Below the pieces are notes generated by a model. That model saw only the letters and a list, made by a program, of their open reading frames with translations. It was not told the DNA's origin and did no database searches. Below are positions 38,687 to 51,825 of a DNA stretch of 64,000 nucleotides, piece by piece. Within the stretch, counting starts at the first letter, position 1, and each line of letters opens with the position of its first letter. This DNA is from Trichoplax sp. H2 (lineage: Eukaryota > Placozoa > Uniplacotomia > Trichoplacea): positions 62,001 to 126,000 of the forward strand of contig NOWV01000150.1 of the NCBI GenBank assembly GCA_003344405.1. Direction: 5' to 3'. A program made the translations under genes and the position numbers.

Positions 38687-38805
38687 ATGGAGTACAACAG
38701 AAATAGTAGTGTACGTCGATTCCATGTAGATTTCCATGCGTTCTCTGATATTAATAATTCACTTTCCAGCAGTAAGAATATTACTAGAACGATTCAGTGC
38801 TCATG
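38687..38805 (+). other. Orphan first-exon-like segment
   Basis: An ATG opens 119 bases in frame (MEYNRNSSVRRFHVDFHAF, then SDINNSLSSSKNI) to a TG|GTATGT donor. No downstream exon was found before the ELP1 start at 39407. Could be a lost gene's first exon or chance. Confidence 0.2.
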
Positions 38806-39099
38806 GTATGTATTTGAAGACTGTTAATGTGATTTTTGTGTCATACAGTATACATAATTATATTTGCCTATCCCGTAGAAGTGGGATTACTATTAATTAG
38901 TGAACCTAGAAGTGATCAATACGGCTAATTAAACTTGTACGATAGTCCCTTATCCCTTATGCCATAGACTTCTGAAAGATGCGTAGACTACTACTAGAAG
39001 TAAGTTTAGTAGTCCATGTCTATGCGCTTTCTTCTGAAAGAGTCTAGAAGGAGTTTGGCTGCCATGTGCTTTCGTACACTGCAGGCAGACTTTTAGATA

Positions 39100-39232
39100 C
39101 AGTACTACGCAGGTCCATATTTTTAGTACAGTACAGTACAGTACGTACTGTACTCTACAGTGTTAATACTGTAGGAAACACCGTGCATTGTACTGTACGG
39201 TGCGATACTGTACAGTACTGTAATGTCCTGTA
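39100..39232. repeat. CTGTA/TACAG array upstream of ELP1
   Basis: Blocks such as AGTACAGTACAGTACAGTA joined to TACTGTACT form large palindromes ending about 175 bp before the ELP1 ATG. The open frame at 39066-39296 is a translation of this repeat. Confidence 0.85.
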
Positions 39233-39406
39233 TTGTGGCCTGGCTAATAAGGCTACAAAAAGGACCTCGCAGTTGCTGGCTTTAATTGAAGGATAGATTA
39301 TCCAGTCTTTAAAGTTCTTCAATTTCGTTCTAGTTAATTGCAGCTATTGGAAGATAGTGGGTTTGGTTTGTCCTGGTATTGTAAGTGATCTGATCCTGCT
39401 GCTATT

Positions 39407-42400
39407 ATGAGAAATTTAAGGCTTATCAACGCAACAACTATTAGCTCGTTATGCTGCCTTGTTCGATGCATCGCTGTTAACAATCTGCAACGAGAAGTGT
39501 ATCTTCTAACTTGCAATAAGATTATCATCTTGAGCCTGGATAATAATAATGTATGTTTTTGGCCCTTGGACAGTTGTATATGTGTGTATATATACGCGAG
39601 ATGGGAGAGGCATTTAGTTATCGTTAGTTCTATTAGGAAAACTGACTATTAGCTAGCTAGTTCGAATTATATTGTCTATGGTATTAGTACTGTATGCGAG
39701 CTAGCTTTTTAAATGTCAATTAGGTTGTTGCATACATGATAGAACGTTTACTGTTACAATTTTGTTGTCAGAAATTGCATTTACTTGATATAACTTGTAA
39801 AAATGTTATTATATTACTGGTGCGTGCATGATGATTGATTAAATGTGCGATGAAGTATATTACGATACGTATTGGCTTAATAATGTGGAGTAATAGATTG
39901 ATCCCAGCTACATTGCTTAACTAGTGCTAGCACAAACTTTGGGTGTACTAACAGCTAATTACTTTAATCTTAGATGCCACTAGATTGATCGATGTGAATA
40001 GGATTCTTTTTTTACAATAATAATACTGCTATAATAATAAGGATTTGCTACTCTAATTGAAAGGTCATCGACAGTGTAGAAATTGATCCTATCGAGGATC
40101 AGAATAGGTTCCCTGTAAATGCTGAATATTTACTTGAAAGCGAATCTTTGTGTATTGCCATGAAAGATGGGGACGTTTTATTATATCATTGCAATAGCCA
40201 GCAAATTGAATGTGTCGGGTCTGTTGAATCTGGTATAAATTGCATGGCATGGTCACCAGATCAGGAATTAGTGCTTCTCTCGACAGGTAATATAGCTTGC
40301 TTAGCGAGCGATCAGTAGATTTTTCAGAGCTAACGGCTATACCTTGTCAACTTTGAGACTAAGTTGTCAATGTTAGTTAACAAATTATTATATCGATTAT
40401 ACATAATTAGATTAAAGCTTATCGCACATGTCTGCTCGCTAATCTAAATTTTTCTTAATTTAATATCACATCATCAACAGCTGAAAGTAAGATTATTATG
40501 ATGACTAAAGATTTTGATGTTATTACTGAAATTTCATCTCAAACGGAAGATTTTGGTGAAAGTAAGTCATGTAGTGGAGATGAAAAAGTATGGTTTTGTA
40601 ACAATAATGTTGTGCTGTCGCAATTTTATGCTATTTGTACACAAATACAGAAAATTGCAGCCTAAAGTAGATTTCACCTGGTGAATTTACTGCTCACTAC
40701 CAGGTTATTTACGTACAAGGAAACAGTGCGATAGTCCAGTATTGAAACTAGTTGTTATATTTTTTACTTTATGGGTACTTTGTGGTAGGGTCTTAATTCA
40801 AAGTAGATAGAATAATTCGTATAATCTGCTGGAAATATCAAATAGTTACCGTGCGACTGCGACTGTTAATATTTCGCATTTGATTTCTTGTAATATTGTT
40901 GCAAGGGTTGCATATACGCGTAATTTTTCTATTGTGACATTACGAAGGATTAATGGTTATGCTAGATACTTAAATCAGTATTATTACCCTAACTTTTAGA
41001 TAAACCAATAAATGTCGGATGGGGTAAAAAAGAAACTCAATTTCATGGCTCTGCCGGCAAACCTAAAGTTGGTGACGGTATGGAAAAGGTATCATAATGA
41101 CATTTGCTCGTACTCGTATTTTTTGCAAGTTACTACTGAGGACGTATACTTTATTTTGTATGTATGTAATGGAATTGTTCTATATCTAGGCTCCTGTACC
41201 TGTAGCAGATTGGGATGATGGCCTATCTAAGTTAAGCTGGCGAGGTGATGGACAGTATTTTGTTTGCAATGTTGTAAATCAAACAACAGGTAAATCTCGT
41301 TCCTATATTTGCTGATACTGCTTCACTTTTTACAACATTATCGTGAAATAGTTATTAACTAACTATACGTAGGTGCCCGGCAGCTGAGATTTTGGAGTCG
41401 TGAGGGTATTTTACAATCTACTAGTGAGAATAGTGACGGTCTAGAGGGACCACTACATTGGAGGTAAGATCATTGTCTTACTTTGTATGCTGGTATATTT
41501 AAATTTTATATTGGGTAGACTTTGATTTGAATTATAACTTGTAATCACAGGCCATCTGGTAATCTAATTGCTACTGCACAACGTAAACCACAATGCTACA
41601 ACGTGCTATTCTTTGAAAGAAATGGTTTACGCAGAAGTGAATTTACGCTACCTTTTAGTGATTCTGAAACTAGGGTAACAATACTGTTACGACTATATTT
41701 TGTGTCTTTACGTACAGATCATATATTATTATTATGTTTAATACATAGGTTATCGACTTAGTTTGGAATCTCGATTCAAAACTGTTAGCTGTTCGGCTAG
41801 AAACAACTACTTTTCATAACGATGTTGATGGATCGGATATTCGATCTTACGGTATGGTTTATTCTAATCACTTCAGCTGCAAATTAAAGACATAACACTA
41901 GCAATGAATTGAATGTTATTAACCTAATGCATGAGATGTATTTATCATTTTCAGTGCAATTATGGTTTTGCAATAATTCTCATTGGTACTGCAAACAGGA
42001 AATATCATTTACAACTGCCGATCGTATAGCGTGTATACAATGGGATACTGATGTATCTTACCGTCTGCATATTGCAACTTTTGGTAAGGAAAAAGTAAAA
42101 GTTATAATATGAAGGAATCAAGAGTAAAACTAATTCATTTGTGGAATGTACATACACATAGGGGGAAAGTATTTGCAGTACAATTGGTATTGGGATGTTG
42201 ATTATAGCCAAGCACATGTAGCTGGCAACCTTTCATCTGTCGCTGTAATTGATGGAGGTCAGATATTATAGCGTAGAATTTTAGTAAACGTCGTATAATA
42301 TGATAGTAAACCCAATGATATTTAACTTAAGTAATTGAGTAATCAGATCGACTCTGCTGTTTATTTAGATCGTTTACTGGTAACTCCATTCTCTATAATG

Positions 42401-45400
42401 GTTATGCCTCCGCCGATGTCGGCATACTACATAAAAGCAGAGAGCTCTATTAATCAAGTTTGTTTTGGTCCATCTGGCATTAGTAATGACTTTGCTATTG
42501 TGTTAGCTAACATGAACATTGCAATTTATACCTACTGTGATGGCCCTGATACTTTAACAAATGAAAAATCGATTAAATTGAGTGGTACAGGTGGTGTAGG
42601 ATTTAAAACTTCATTAAAATTACCTAGACTTCAAGGAACCTTTAAGTGAGTAACATTCACTGCATAATAAAAACATAGCAGCCATTCTAAGGAAAATGTT
42701 ATATATACTCTTTTGTTTTAGATTATTTCTTAAAGACAGTAAACCAATCAATAATTTATATCAGTTGCAACATTTATCATGGCTTACTTCTAATAAGTTT
42801 CTTGCCATCATGTGGGATGACTGTAACATGAAGAATTATTTACTTTATCTTCATTTAATAGAAGACGAAGAGAAGAGAATTATTGTTAGGTATAGAGTTC
42901 ACTCACACTGTTCAGCATAATGGTTTAAAGTAGTGTATCACTACCAGATAGCTGTAAGGAATTCAGCACCTTATGTTAACCCCAGTTTATCATTTCTCAA
43001 CTAGGGATACGTTAGAACTGCCCAAGATGGTGCTACGATTAGTTACCAATCATGATACTCTGTCTACAATTATACAATATGTAGATGGCAGCGTCTGGCG
43101 ATATTGTCACGGTAACATAATAGGTTTTTGTAAATATTTTCATAATATTTTAAGGCTTGTACAGTATTGCTTAGACTAGATAATCACTTCATCTAGACGA
43201 TCATATGAAGTTGATTCCTTGGCTATTGCCGAATGGAATGTCTCTTCAGCTATCACAACCATGCCAATACATTGCTACAGCTGTAATGAATGATTCGGTT
43301 CGGTTTTAGTTGTAGTTTGATTTGTATATTACATGAAACCTTGCATTAATTGTTATGGGTATAACTATATCTCGCCACAGGAGGTTGTGATCGGTAGCAA
43401 TGAAAGATTTAGAATATATATTAATGATAAAGAGGTATTTTGCACCTTTGCTACTATACTTTATATACACCGGTTTAGATAAATGTGATTGGTCTAATGA
43501 GAATCGTTTATTGATTTTGTTGACAGATTGCTAACAACTGCACATCTTTTTGTGTGCATGATTCGTTTCTAATATTTTCGACTCATTCGCATACATGCCG
43601 ATTTGTAAGTTTGTTATCAGATTGGGAAAGTGAGTAATCGTCGTTTTATTTTCTTGCCACTTACACACATGTAATCGTCGCTGCTAATTTTATTATAAGA
43701 TATTAGGTCATATCCAACTAATGAACCAGCGCCATTTGATGAGAATGTTCGTCGTATGGAAAGGGGATCTAAAATTGTTTTGGCTGTTTCTGATAGTACA
43801 AAACTTGTATTTCAGGTATTTATTTCATCTGCTTTTATCTCAGTACTATTTTCAGTTAATTGTTTATACCAATTTCATAGATGCCTCGGGGTAATTTAGA
43901 AGCCATCCATCCGCGCGCATTGCTGTTGCATTCCGTCCGACGATTACTGGATAAGTAAGCAGGAACTTCCGTACGCATAAAGTTTAGTGTAAACAGATTG
44001 ATTCTTATATATCTTCTATCACTTGACGATTATAAATGGAGGCTAAACTTTGGAGAGGCGTTCTTATTAATGCGCAAACATAGAATCAATTCAAATCTTC
44101 TATATGATCACAATCCGAAGGTTAGCTAAGAGATAGTTCGATAGCATAAGTTTTAAAAAACAACGGCTTTAAAATAGTACGGGATAAAAAATGACCAAGA
44201 TTTAACACTTCTCTGTACATTCACTAGGGTTTTATGGAAAACATCGATATCTTCATTAGGCAAATAGACGATGTCAACTTCATTAATCTCTTTCTATCGG
44301 ATTTAAGGTGGATATACACAATCACTGTTTCAGAATGACATTCTTTGCCAGCATAGGGGTAAATTTCGTTTGTAAAATATACAATAAATCTTAATTTTAT
44401 AAACTATAAAAATTATAGAGAAGAAGATGTCACAATTACCATGTACACAGCTGAACAATCAAAGCCATCTTCAAGGTTGGTTTTTTGCAGTGCTAAAGGA
44501 TGAAATCGATTAAATTTGATTAAGTTTTATTCTTTACTTTTAATCCAACACTGAAGCATTCCGCTTACTGGAAGTAAAATCGATAAAATTTGCGACGCCG
44601 TTCGTGAATCGCTTACTTTAATAAATTTTAATAAGTAAGCGACCAAAATAAAATTTAACATGAATTGTATTAAGTTATTAAAAGTTTCTTTGTTGTAATA
44701 AATATAAATTTACTTTGAAGATATATCCTCTCAGTCATCACGTCGTATGTGAAAAAAACCACAGCAGAATTAGATAAAGCCTTACAACTTATAAAATCGT
44801 TAGCAGGTTACTAATGATTTTAATCATTACCTTAATGTGAACATAAAATTTCATCATATTTATTAATTTTTCTTAGATAAAACAGCAGTCTCAGAAGGAG
44901 GTGTTAGCTACCTGGAAGCATTGAAGTACTTACTAGTTTTAGTTGATGTTAACGAACTGTACAATGTTGCTTTAGGAATGTATGACTTCGATATCGTCTT
45001 AATGGTAGCCGAAAGATCGCAGAAGGTTAATACTCATAGGAATGATTACTATAAATATTCTTACGTATATAAATACTCATGGTCTGATTTTAATAAGTAG
45101 GATCCTAAAGAGTATCTGCCATTTCTGAATTCCCTTAAAAAGATGGAATCTAATTACTCAAAATACAGTATTGATAAGTTCTTAAAAAAATATGATAGAG
45201 CTATTGTTCATCTCAGTCGATGTGGTAGCGAGTACTTCGATGAACTGTTGCAATTGATTGAGAAGCAGAAATTATATCGGCAAGCCCTTTCTTTATATCC
45301 GGTTGATTCAGATCAATTCAAAGTGAGAATTTAGTGTGACCTCGTTGTTATCCGATTCAAGTTTGCTTATAAGTTTCTTTTTATAATTATCCACATGTTC

Positions 45401-47278
45401 ATTTTTTAGTCAATTTGTAAGAAATACGGCTTATACCTAAAGAATATAGATAATCATTTGGAAGCTGCACTTAGTAAGAAACCATGACATGAATTCTTTT
45501 AGTTATATTTATAATTATGATTTTTATAAAATTGTTATATTTGTAACAACACCATAATTTGTGATTGTAGTGTTTGCAAAGGGTAATGAATATGAATTAG
45601 CCAGGATATCATTTATAAAGTGTCGTAATTGGCAGCAAGCGTTCTGTATGGCATCAAAGCTACGATTTAGCATAGCTGAAACATCAAAAATGGCGAATAA
45701 AATTGCTAGTAAGATTTTCTTGCTAGTGTAATTTCCTAATTGTAAAGTATTGAAAGTTTGAATTATAAAACTGTTTAGGCGACTTGTGCGATGCACGAAA
45801 TCATCTGGCAGCTGCTACAGTACTCTTAGACTATGCTAACGTAAGTGTGTGCAGTCAGCAGTCTCTAGAGCAGTAAAGTTTAGATATGACTGAACTCTTA
45901 CATAAGTAATTAAAATTTTGGTAGGAAACCGAAGAAGCGATCGTAACATTGATTAATGGTTGCTTATGGAATGAAGCATTGAGATTAGTAAGAGAAGTGA
46001 ACCTGGAGAGTTTATTGACACTTCAGATTGCTATCGTAGATTGTATTTTATAACGTTAAATTAATTTTATTTTTGCAGATGCATCGTCACGATAGGACTG
46101 ATATGATAGAGAGTCATTTTTTGAGTGCTTTAATAGATAGTAAGATCAGATGTTATTCAGCAGAGCTATTAAATACTGTAGTTTTATAGCTTTTGTGATT
46201 GCTTATGCAATTATGACTCAATGATTATTTATTATAGGCTATCAGGCACAAAGCGCATATTTGAAAAATAGCATTACTCAGTTCAGGAGACATAATGATA
46301 GATTGATAAAAGTAAGAGAAGAAAAGAGGGAAAAAATGCAAGAGGTTGCAGGTAAGAATACTGTTGGCCTTATTAATTAGTATAAAATAACTTTGGAATT
46401 TTTAATTTTACTTAGATGGCGGCGATGATGGGGATTTGTATTCAGAGACTACAAGTATTACTGGTCGATCTACAAGATCAAGTATTTATAGTAGGACTAC
46501 AGGGTAAGCATATTTCCTAAAATTACTCAACTAATTATTGTTATCAGAAGTATCAATTGAATTTAATTTAATGCAGCCGTACTTCGAAAAGTCGAAGAAA
46601 AGTTGAAAGAAAGAGATATAGCTTACGTGAAGGAAGTCCGTACGAAGATATTGCTTTAATGGAGGCTCTAAGTCAAATGATTAGGACGTTGTCTACAACT
46701 AAAGGTTACTAATTAGTTTGCTATAGTTATACTGTAAACATTCAATCCAATTAAAATTCGATTTTATGCCAATGATTTTTCTAAATGCAAAGACGATATT
46801 CGTTCCCTGATGGAAATATTAATTATTTTCAATCACGATTCGGAGGCAGCTGTGCTGCAAGATATTCTTGAAGAATATATGACCACTGTTAAAACTTCAC
46901 TCAAAAATATATGGCCGTCCGATGGAGTTTATCACCATGTAAGATTAATGTTACTCTACTATGTAATCATCAAATAAAACTTCTCTAATTATCGATCTAA
47001 TATTGATACATTCAATAGCAATTTGGACCTGATTATAACACCAGTGATATTGCTGATGCTACGTTAAATAAAACCAAACCTGCAATGGCTTTGGCAGTGG
47101 ACAATGATATAGACTATCCAAGTACGTGGATTTCCTATCTAAGAATTATTTAGCAACGTTAGTTATAGACGGCAGTATTTCTTAATTCTAATTCAACATG
47201 TGTGCAATTGTAGCTCAACCCGATATAGCGAAAACCATATTGTTTGAGAGCAAATGGAAATTGGAACTGTTTAAATAA
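39407..47278 (+). CDS. ELP1: Elongator complex protein 1
   Basis: Scaffold of the Elongator complex, needed for wobble-uridine modification of tRNAs. 36 exons: 39407-39550, 40064-40286, 40481-40561, 41000-41088, 41190-41289, 41373-41463, 41551-41674, 41749-41851, 41955-42083, 42162-42257, 42369-42645, 42722-42889, 43005-43111, 43197-43297, 43381-43434, 43527-43629, 43700-43815, 43881-43954, 44042-44120, 44228-44307, 44419-44475, 44557-44634, 44721-44806, 44877-45025, 45101-45322, 45410-45473, 45571-45708, 45779-45840, 45925-45987, 46079-46139, 46238-46351, 46416-46503, 46577-46704, 46793-46938, 47019-47121, 47214-47278. 1320 residues in frame, close to the human length. Starts MRNLRL as in the family. 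WD propellers include [26 protein letters not shown] and RGDGQYF. TPR region [18 protein letters not shown]. Basic C-terminal tRNA-binding stretch [20 protein letters not shown], ending KWKLELFK. All blocks present. Confidence 0.96.
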
Positions 47279-48094
47279 GATTCGCCGAGATTTGATAAAG
47301 CCATTTCAATTTAAACAGGGGCATCACGATTATTTCGTAAATTTTTAAAAATATTAATGTGAGCTTATGTAAAATTTCTCATAAGACCTGAATTTAACGA
47401 ATATTTCATAATAAGGCTGTTTATATCTTATGTAAGCCGAGGTAACAATTTGCGTAATAAAATTACTGATAGCTCTGGAATAGACTGCTTTTTATTACAC
47501 CATCTATTAATTTACATACTTTTAATTGACGGCAGTTTATTATTTAAATTGCTTTATAGTATGTTAAGTATAAACTTCTACGACATTACTATAAAATATC
47601 AGTTCAATAACACAGATTTAGTAATGGGAAGGAATGATGTACAAAACCATAAAGTCACCTACATCAGATTTGATGTCGGTGATTGTTAGTGTTAACTTTG
47701 CAGATACTTATTTGGATTAGGAGCTTCGTGCAATATGCCAAGGATATCAAGGTGTGATTAATAAATTTAATGCAATTCTTGAAATATAAGGACGCAGTGG
47801 CATTTCATCGAACAGCTAAGAAATTATTGGCTTTGTACAAATAATCATAAGATATACTTACAAGAAATTGTAAACAGGTTGATAAATATCAAATCGTTCT
47901 TTTTCAGTATTACCTACTGCATGTGAATATTATTACATCAGAATACTCGTAGATTGATGTATTAATAACGGTTATTTACTACGAAATAGATGTAATGCAG
48001 TAGACCTAATAGTGAGCGAAAGATTTTAGCTTTACGAAGAGGTTCATCGAAAAATATGGGTGCAGCGTAATTTTTAACTGTAAATATCTTGGAA
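47279..48094. other. Intergenic between convergent ELP1 and nuclear receptor
   Basis: 3' flanks only. AATAAA hexamers at 47453 and 47760 are candidate ELP1 poly(A) signals. The frame at 47450-47689 is not recognisable. Confidence 0.5.
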
Positions 48095-51000
48095 CTAAAT
48101 GCAAGATCCATCAATAGAATTCAATAGATCAATACATATAGTTTTAGCACAAATTGAAGTTAAATTTTTCTTAAAAAATAATTTATCCATAAATCGTGGC
48201 GAGATAAGTCGCATTGCTGGTAACAGCAACAATAACTTCGTGAAACGTTCCGTTCGTTCTTTTCTTCGATTGCGGCAGTAATTTTCAAGTAAGGATAGCA
48301 TTCTATCATGATGATTTCCGATATCTTCACGGCGGACTAGCATAGCATGACAACGATCTGTTGCACATTACATAAAATCCAGTTTTATTGGCAGTATAAA
48401 AATGGCTATCATATTACATAAGAAACTAGCTTGAGATTATTTATACCACTGTCATCTATGATTACTAAATACGACTAATCTTGCGATTTTATTGCTATAC
48501 TTTTGAAATAAACAACTACTATATTTAAATTAAGCATATTGCTCATGAATCTTATGAGAGCATACATAAACTACGAAGTAGATTTAAATGGGTACTACAC
48601 TACGTAGATTTATTTTTGTGCCTCAAAATAAGGCTGTATGCATCTCGATTATAGGATATGTCTAATGCCACTTACCAGATCTTAAAAACAGGATCAACAG
48701 TAGAAATTCGTATTCATTCGAATCTAGTTGATAGCTGCTTAACTTAAAGTTAATATCCATCCATGTTCGGGTACTTAGAGTAATGTCTTTAATAATATCA
48801 GCACCATCGAAATGGAGATCAAGAGATGCTATAATATCCTCAGTATTGAAAGTAAATCTCCAACGGTTAGCGAAGATAATAAATAAATCAACCCAGTTAT
48901 ATTCTATTAAAGTACTCAGATCTCGCGATAATAACCAATTTAATTGTGATGAAGATTTGACCCATTTTACGACATTGTTTAAGAGTTCGATTGCATTTCG
49001 ATAGCTACTGGAAACGATTAAATAGTTTGCTTGCATAGATGTTGGTAGCGGAGGAATTATAGAATTTGGATGGTATCTAAGCCTTGAGTGATGATAGAAA
49101 TTAGGCTGAATTGTTGATAAGGGTGCAGTAGTCGATGGCGTTGATGGTATAGAACTATAGCCTAATGGTGACACTGTTAGTGATGGCGGATAGTAGATAT
49201 TAGTTAAACTATTAAATGGGTAAGGCTGGCGATAGGAAATATCAAGTGGATTAGATCTACTGTTTGCTTGATTATTTGGCGATTCGTGTATTGATATTGT
49301 CATACGCGGCTGTTGATGTAATGAAGCAGCATGCACCGATAACATTTTATTTCTTGCAGAGCGTGGTTCACGTTCATTTTGCACAGCTATAATGGAAGTT
49401 AATAGAGAATAATTTGAATACAATCTAATTTTAACAGCTTGCCTGTAGTAAATTATTGCAAAAATCGAATTTTACGTCAATCAGTTACGACAGTAACGTG
49501 AATTAGCTATTACCTAAATATACTATCATATGATTTTTATTGATATTTAGTTATTACTATCTATCTGTTTATAAAGTCGTAAGTCAAGTTTACCGTAAAA
49601 ATATGAGAATTTAGCTAGCAAAGCGGTTAGCCCAAGGCTAGTTTACTACAAAAATAATAAACTTTGATATGCGCTTATTATCACAGTATAATACCGAGTG
49701 TGGATTGACGTGTAAACTATAGCGCATTTCGTACATAAGAAATAAAGGTAAAGTTACACGCTGGTTACCGTGAACATGGTTACAAATGTTGGACTAGGGT
49801 AAGACATACGGTACTCGCGTACATTAAAATAGCCATCGTATTATGCTAATATTGATGGAATATAGTAATTGTAACGTCAGCTAGACCAAATTTTAATATC
49901 ATATTTCCAAAGCTATTAATGTTTTACTTGCAACGAAATTTGTTTCGAAAACTGAGTTGTGTAAAATATTTAATTTATTATTACATTATATACGCGTAAA
50001 AGCTATCGGCACTAGAAAGGCTTAAAAATAATGAATCTATAGTAATTTAAAACACATTTTCGGTTGAAATATCGTAACTATCAAGCTGTCATCTTCTTTA
50101 TCACTACGTCATCATAGGGTGATAATTATAATTACTATATTGAAAAGGCAACCCTTTCAACGTAAATTCATAATGGTATAGCAGTGATAGGGGCAGTTAT
50201 TTGGAATGACAGAAAAATTAAAATATATCAAATCCTGTACGTATGAAGACTTTAACCGACTACAATAATGGACTTACCATCTTTGTTCATATTTGCTTGC
50301 AGGCACTTTTTTAGACGACAGGCCTGACACTATACAGGATGAAAGAAATTATTATTTGGAAACTGGAAAACTGTCTGATAATATAATAATTATGGTAACT
50401 CATTTTTCTTTATATAAAGATATAATTAATATAGTATTCCCGGTATTAAAAATTCTGATTGTAAACTTACTAGCATTTTTTCATTGAAATTTAGTTTATA
50501 CATATACCGTAAACGTATTGCTTAACACTTAGGTTTAATGCGTCTCTATATTTAACATTATGAGGACTTTATGGGTTATGCCAGTAAATATGTAATGAAT
50601 ACTTCAATACGAAAATGGTATGGAATTAGTTGATAAATTGAAGTTGAAGATATTATGAACATCGGAAAAATAATCTAGATGGTATACACAGTTTTATCAA
50701 TGGTTCATCATAAGTAGGAACATTACAAACGTTATAATGACTATGCGTAAATTAATCTATAAAAGGAATCATTTTGAGCTCTTCTTTCGCTCTTGTGATA
50801 TATGATATTGACATAGCGTTTATTTTTTATCACGAGTTATATACGCGACGTATTGAAATAAACGATCATGATATGTTACTTTTTCTATGATGTGATGCAA
50901 CCAAACATAATAAGTTTTACTAAATGTTACGGACTAAAGTTTGTACATTATTAAATATGGATAGAGTGAACGTATAAATGAAAGCTTTTCCTATAGTATA

Positions 51001-51825
51001 CGGATCAGTGTCACTTTAAGTGGACTGGCAAGGTTCACGCTGCTATTAGTTCACAAAACCTCTTAAAACTAACAATTTGGTTCATTTTCCTTTTCGGACT
51101 TACTCGTATAATAACATTCAATCGAAAAATTGCAATATGTAAATAATCTCCTAGAATATGTAATATTTTATTATTTTTTACCTATACCAATATTTAGTAA
51201 CCTGATCAGATATGCGTAGAAATTCATCAACAGCAGAGTAATAGAGCATGAAACGAGAAGCATAATAGATCTTATCCATTTCACAGTAAATTTTCAATCA
51301 ATGCAAAGGGCTCGCAGATTACAGTCTATAGCGCTCTATTTAATATGGCATGCTTTGATAGTTCAATAATACTCATTACCTGATTACGCCGTTTTTTATC
51401 CACCCTGCAATTACCATCAGCCTTACAGACGTAAGTTGCTTTACGCCTGACACTCCGCTTGAAAAATCCACTGCAACCATCGCAAGCAAATATTCCGTAA
51501 TGTCTACCTAATTGTAGAGCAATAACAGTGTAGAATTTAAGTACAATATTGAAAGGTATTAGATTATAAATGTTCTCATTACATTATCGACGGGTTACTA
51601 AAAGTATAATCATATATGCTGGAGTTATATATGTATTACATGAATTCAAAATAATTTCAAAATAAATTTATAATAAATAATTTTGATAAGAAATCTTTCT
51701 GTCATTTAGTTAAAATACTACTATGCTAGATTTATGTTAAAGAACTTGTATAGCGCAAACGCCCATACCTGATGACTTATCTCCACAGACACGACAGATT
51801 GCAGTTTCTCCCTGAATTGGTGTCT
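48095..51825 (-). CDS. NR2E-type nuclear receptor (PNR/TLX-like), 5' end unresolved
   Basis: Minus-strand exons in phase: 51769-51825, 51380-51507, 50278-50329, 48676-49386, 48095-48357. The DNA-binding domain reads [11 protein letters not shown], then [19 protein letters not shown] and [16 protein letters not shown]. It continues [18 protein letters not shown] and VQNEREPRS. All eight zinc cysteines are present. The P-box CDGCSGFFK and the QNEREPR extension are typical of NR2E3/NR2E1. A 130-residue Ser/Pro-rich hinge follows. The ligand-binding domain has [36 protein letters not shown], and [17 protein letters not shown] with FFKKNLTSI. The stop is at 48095-48097. The last residues (SIDGSCI) lack the usual acidic AF-2 helix of activators. 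The second-finger Cys spacing (x5) is the standard one, unlike the longer TLX/PNR form. The 5' exon(s) with the start codon were not found; the acceptor at 51825/51826 is a guess. Confidence 0.9.

Noticed and set aside
39066-39296. 76-residue frame upstream of ELP1
   Set aside because: Translation of the CTGTA/TACAG array; no protein-like composition.
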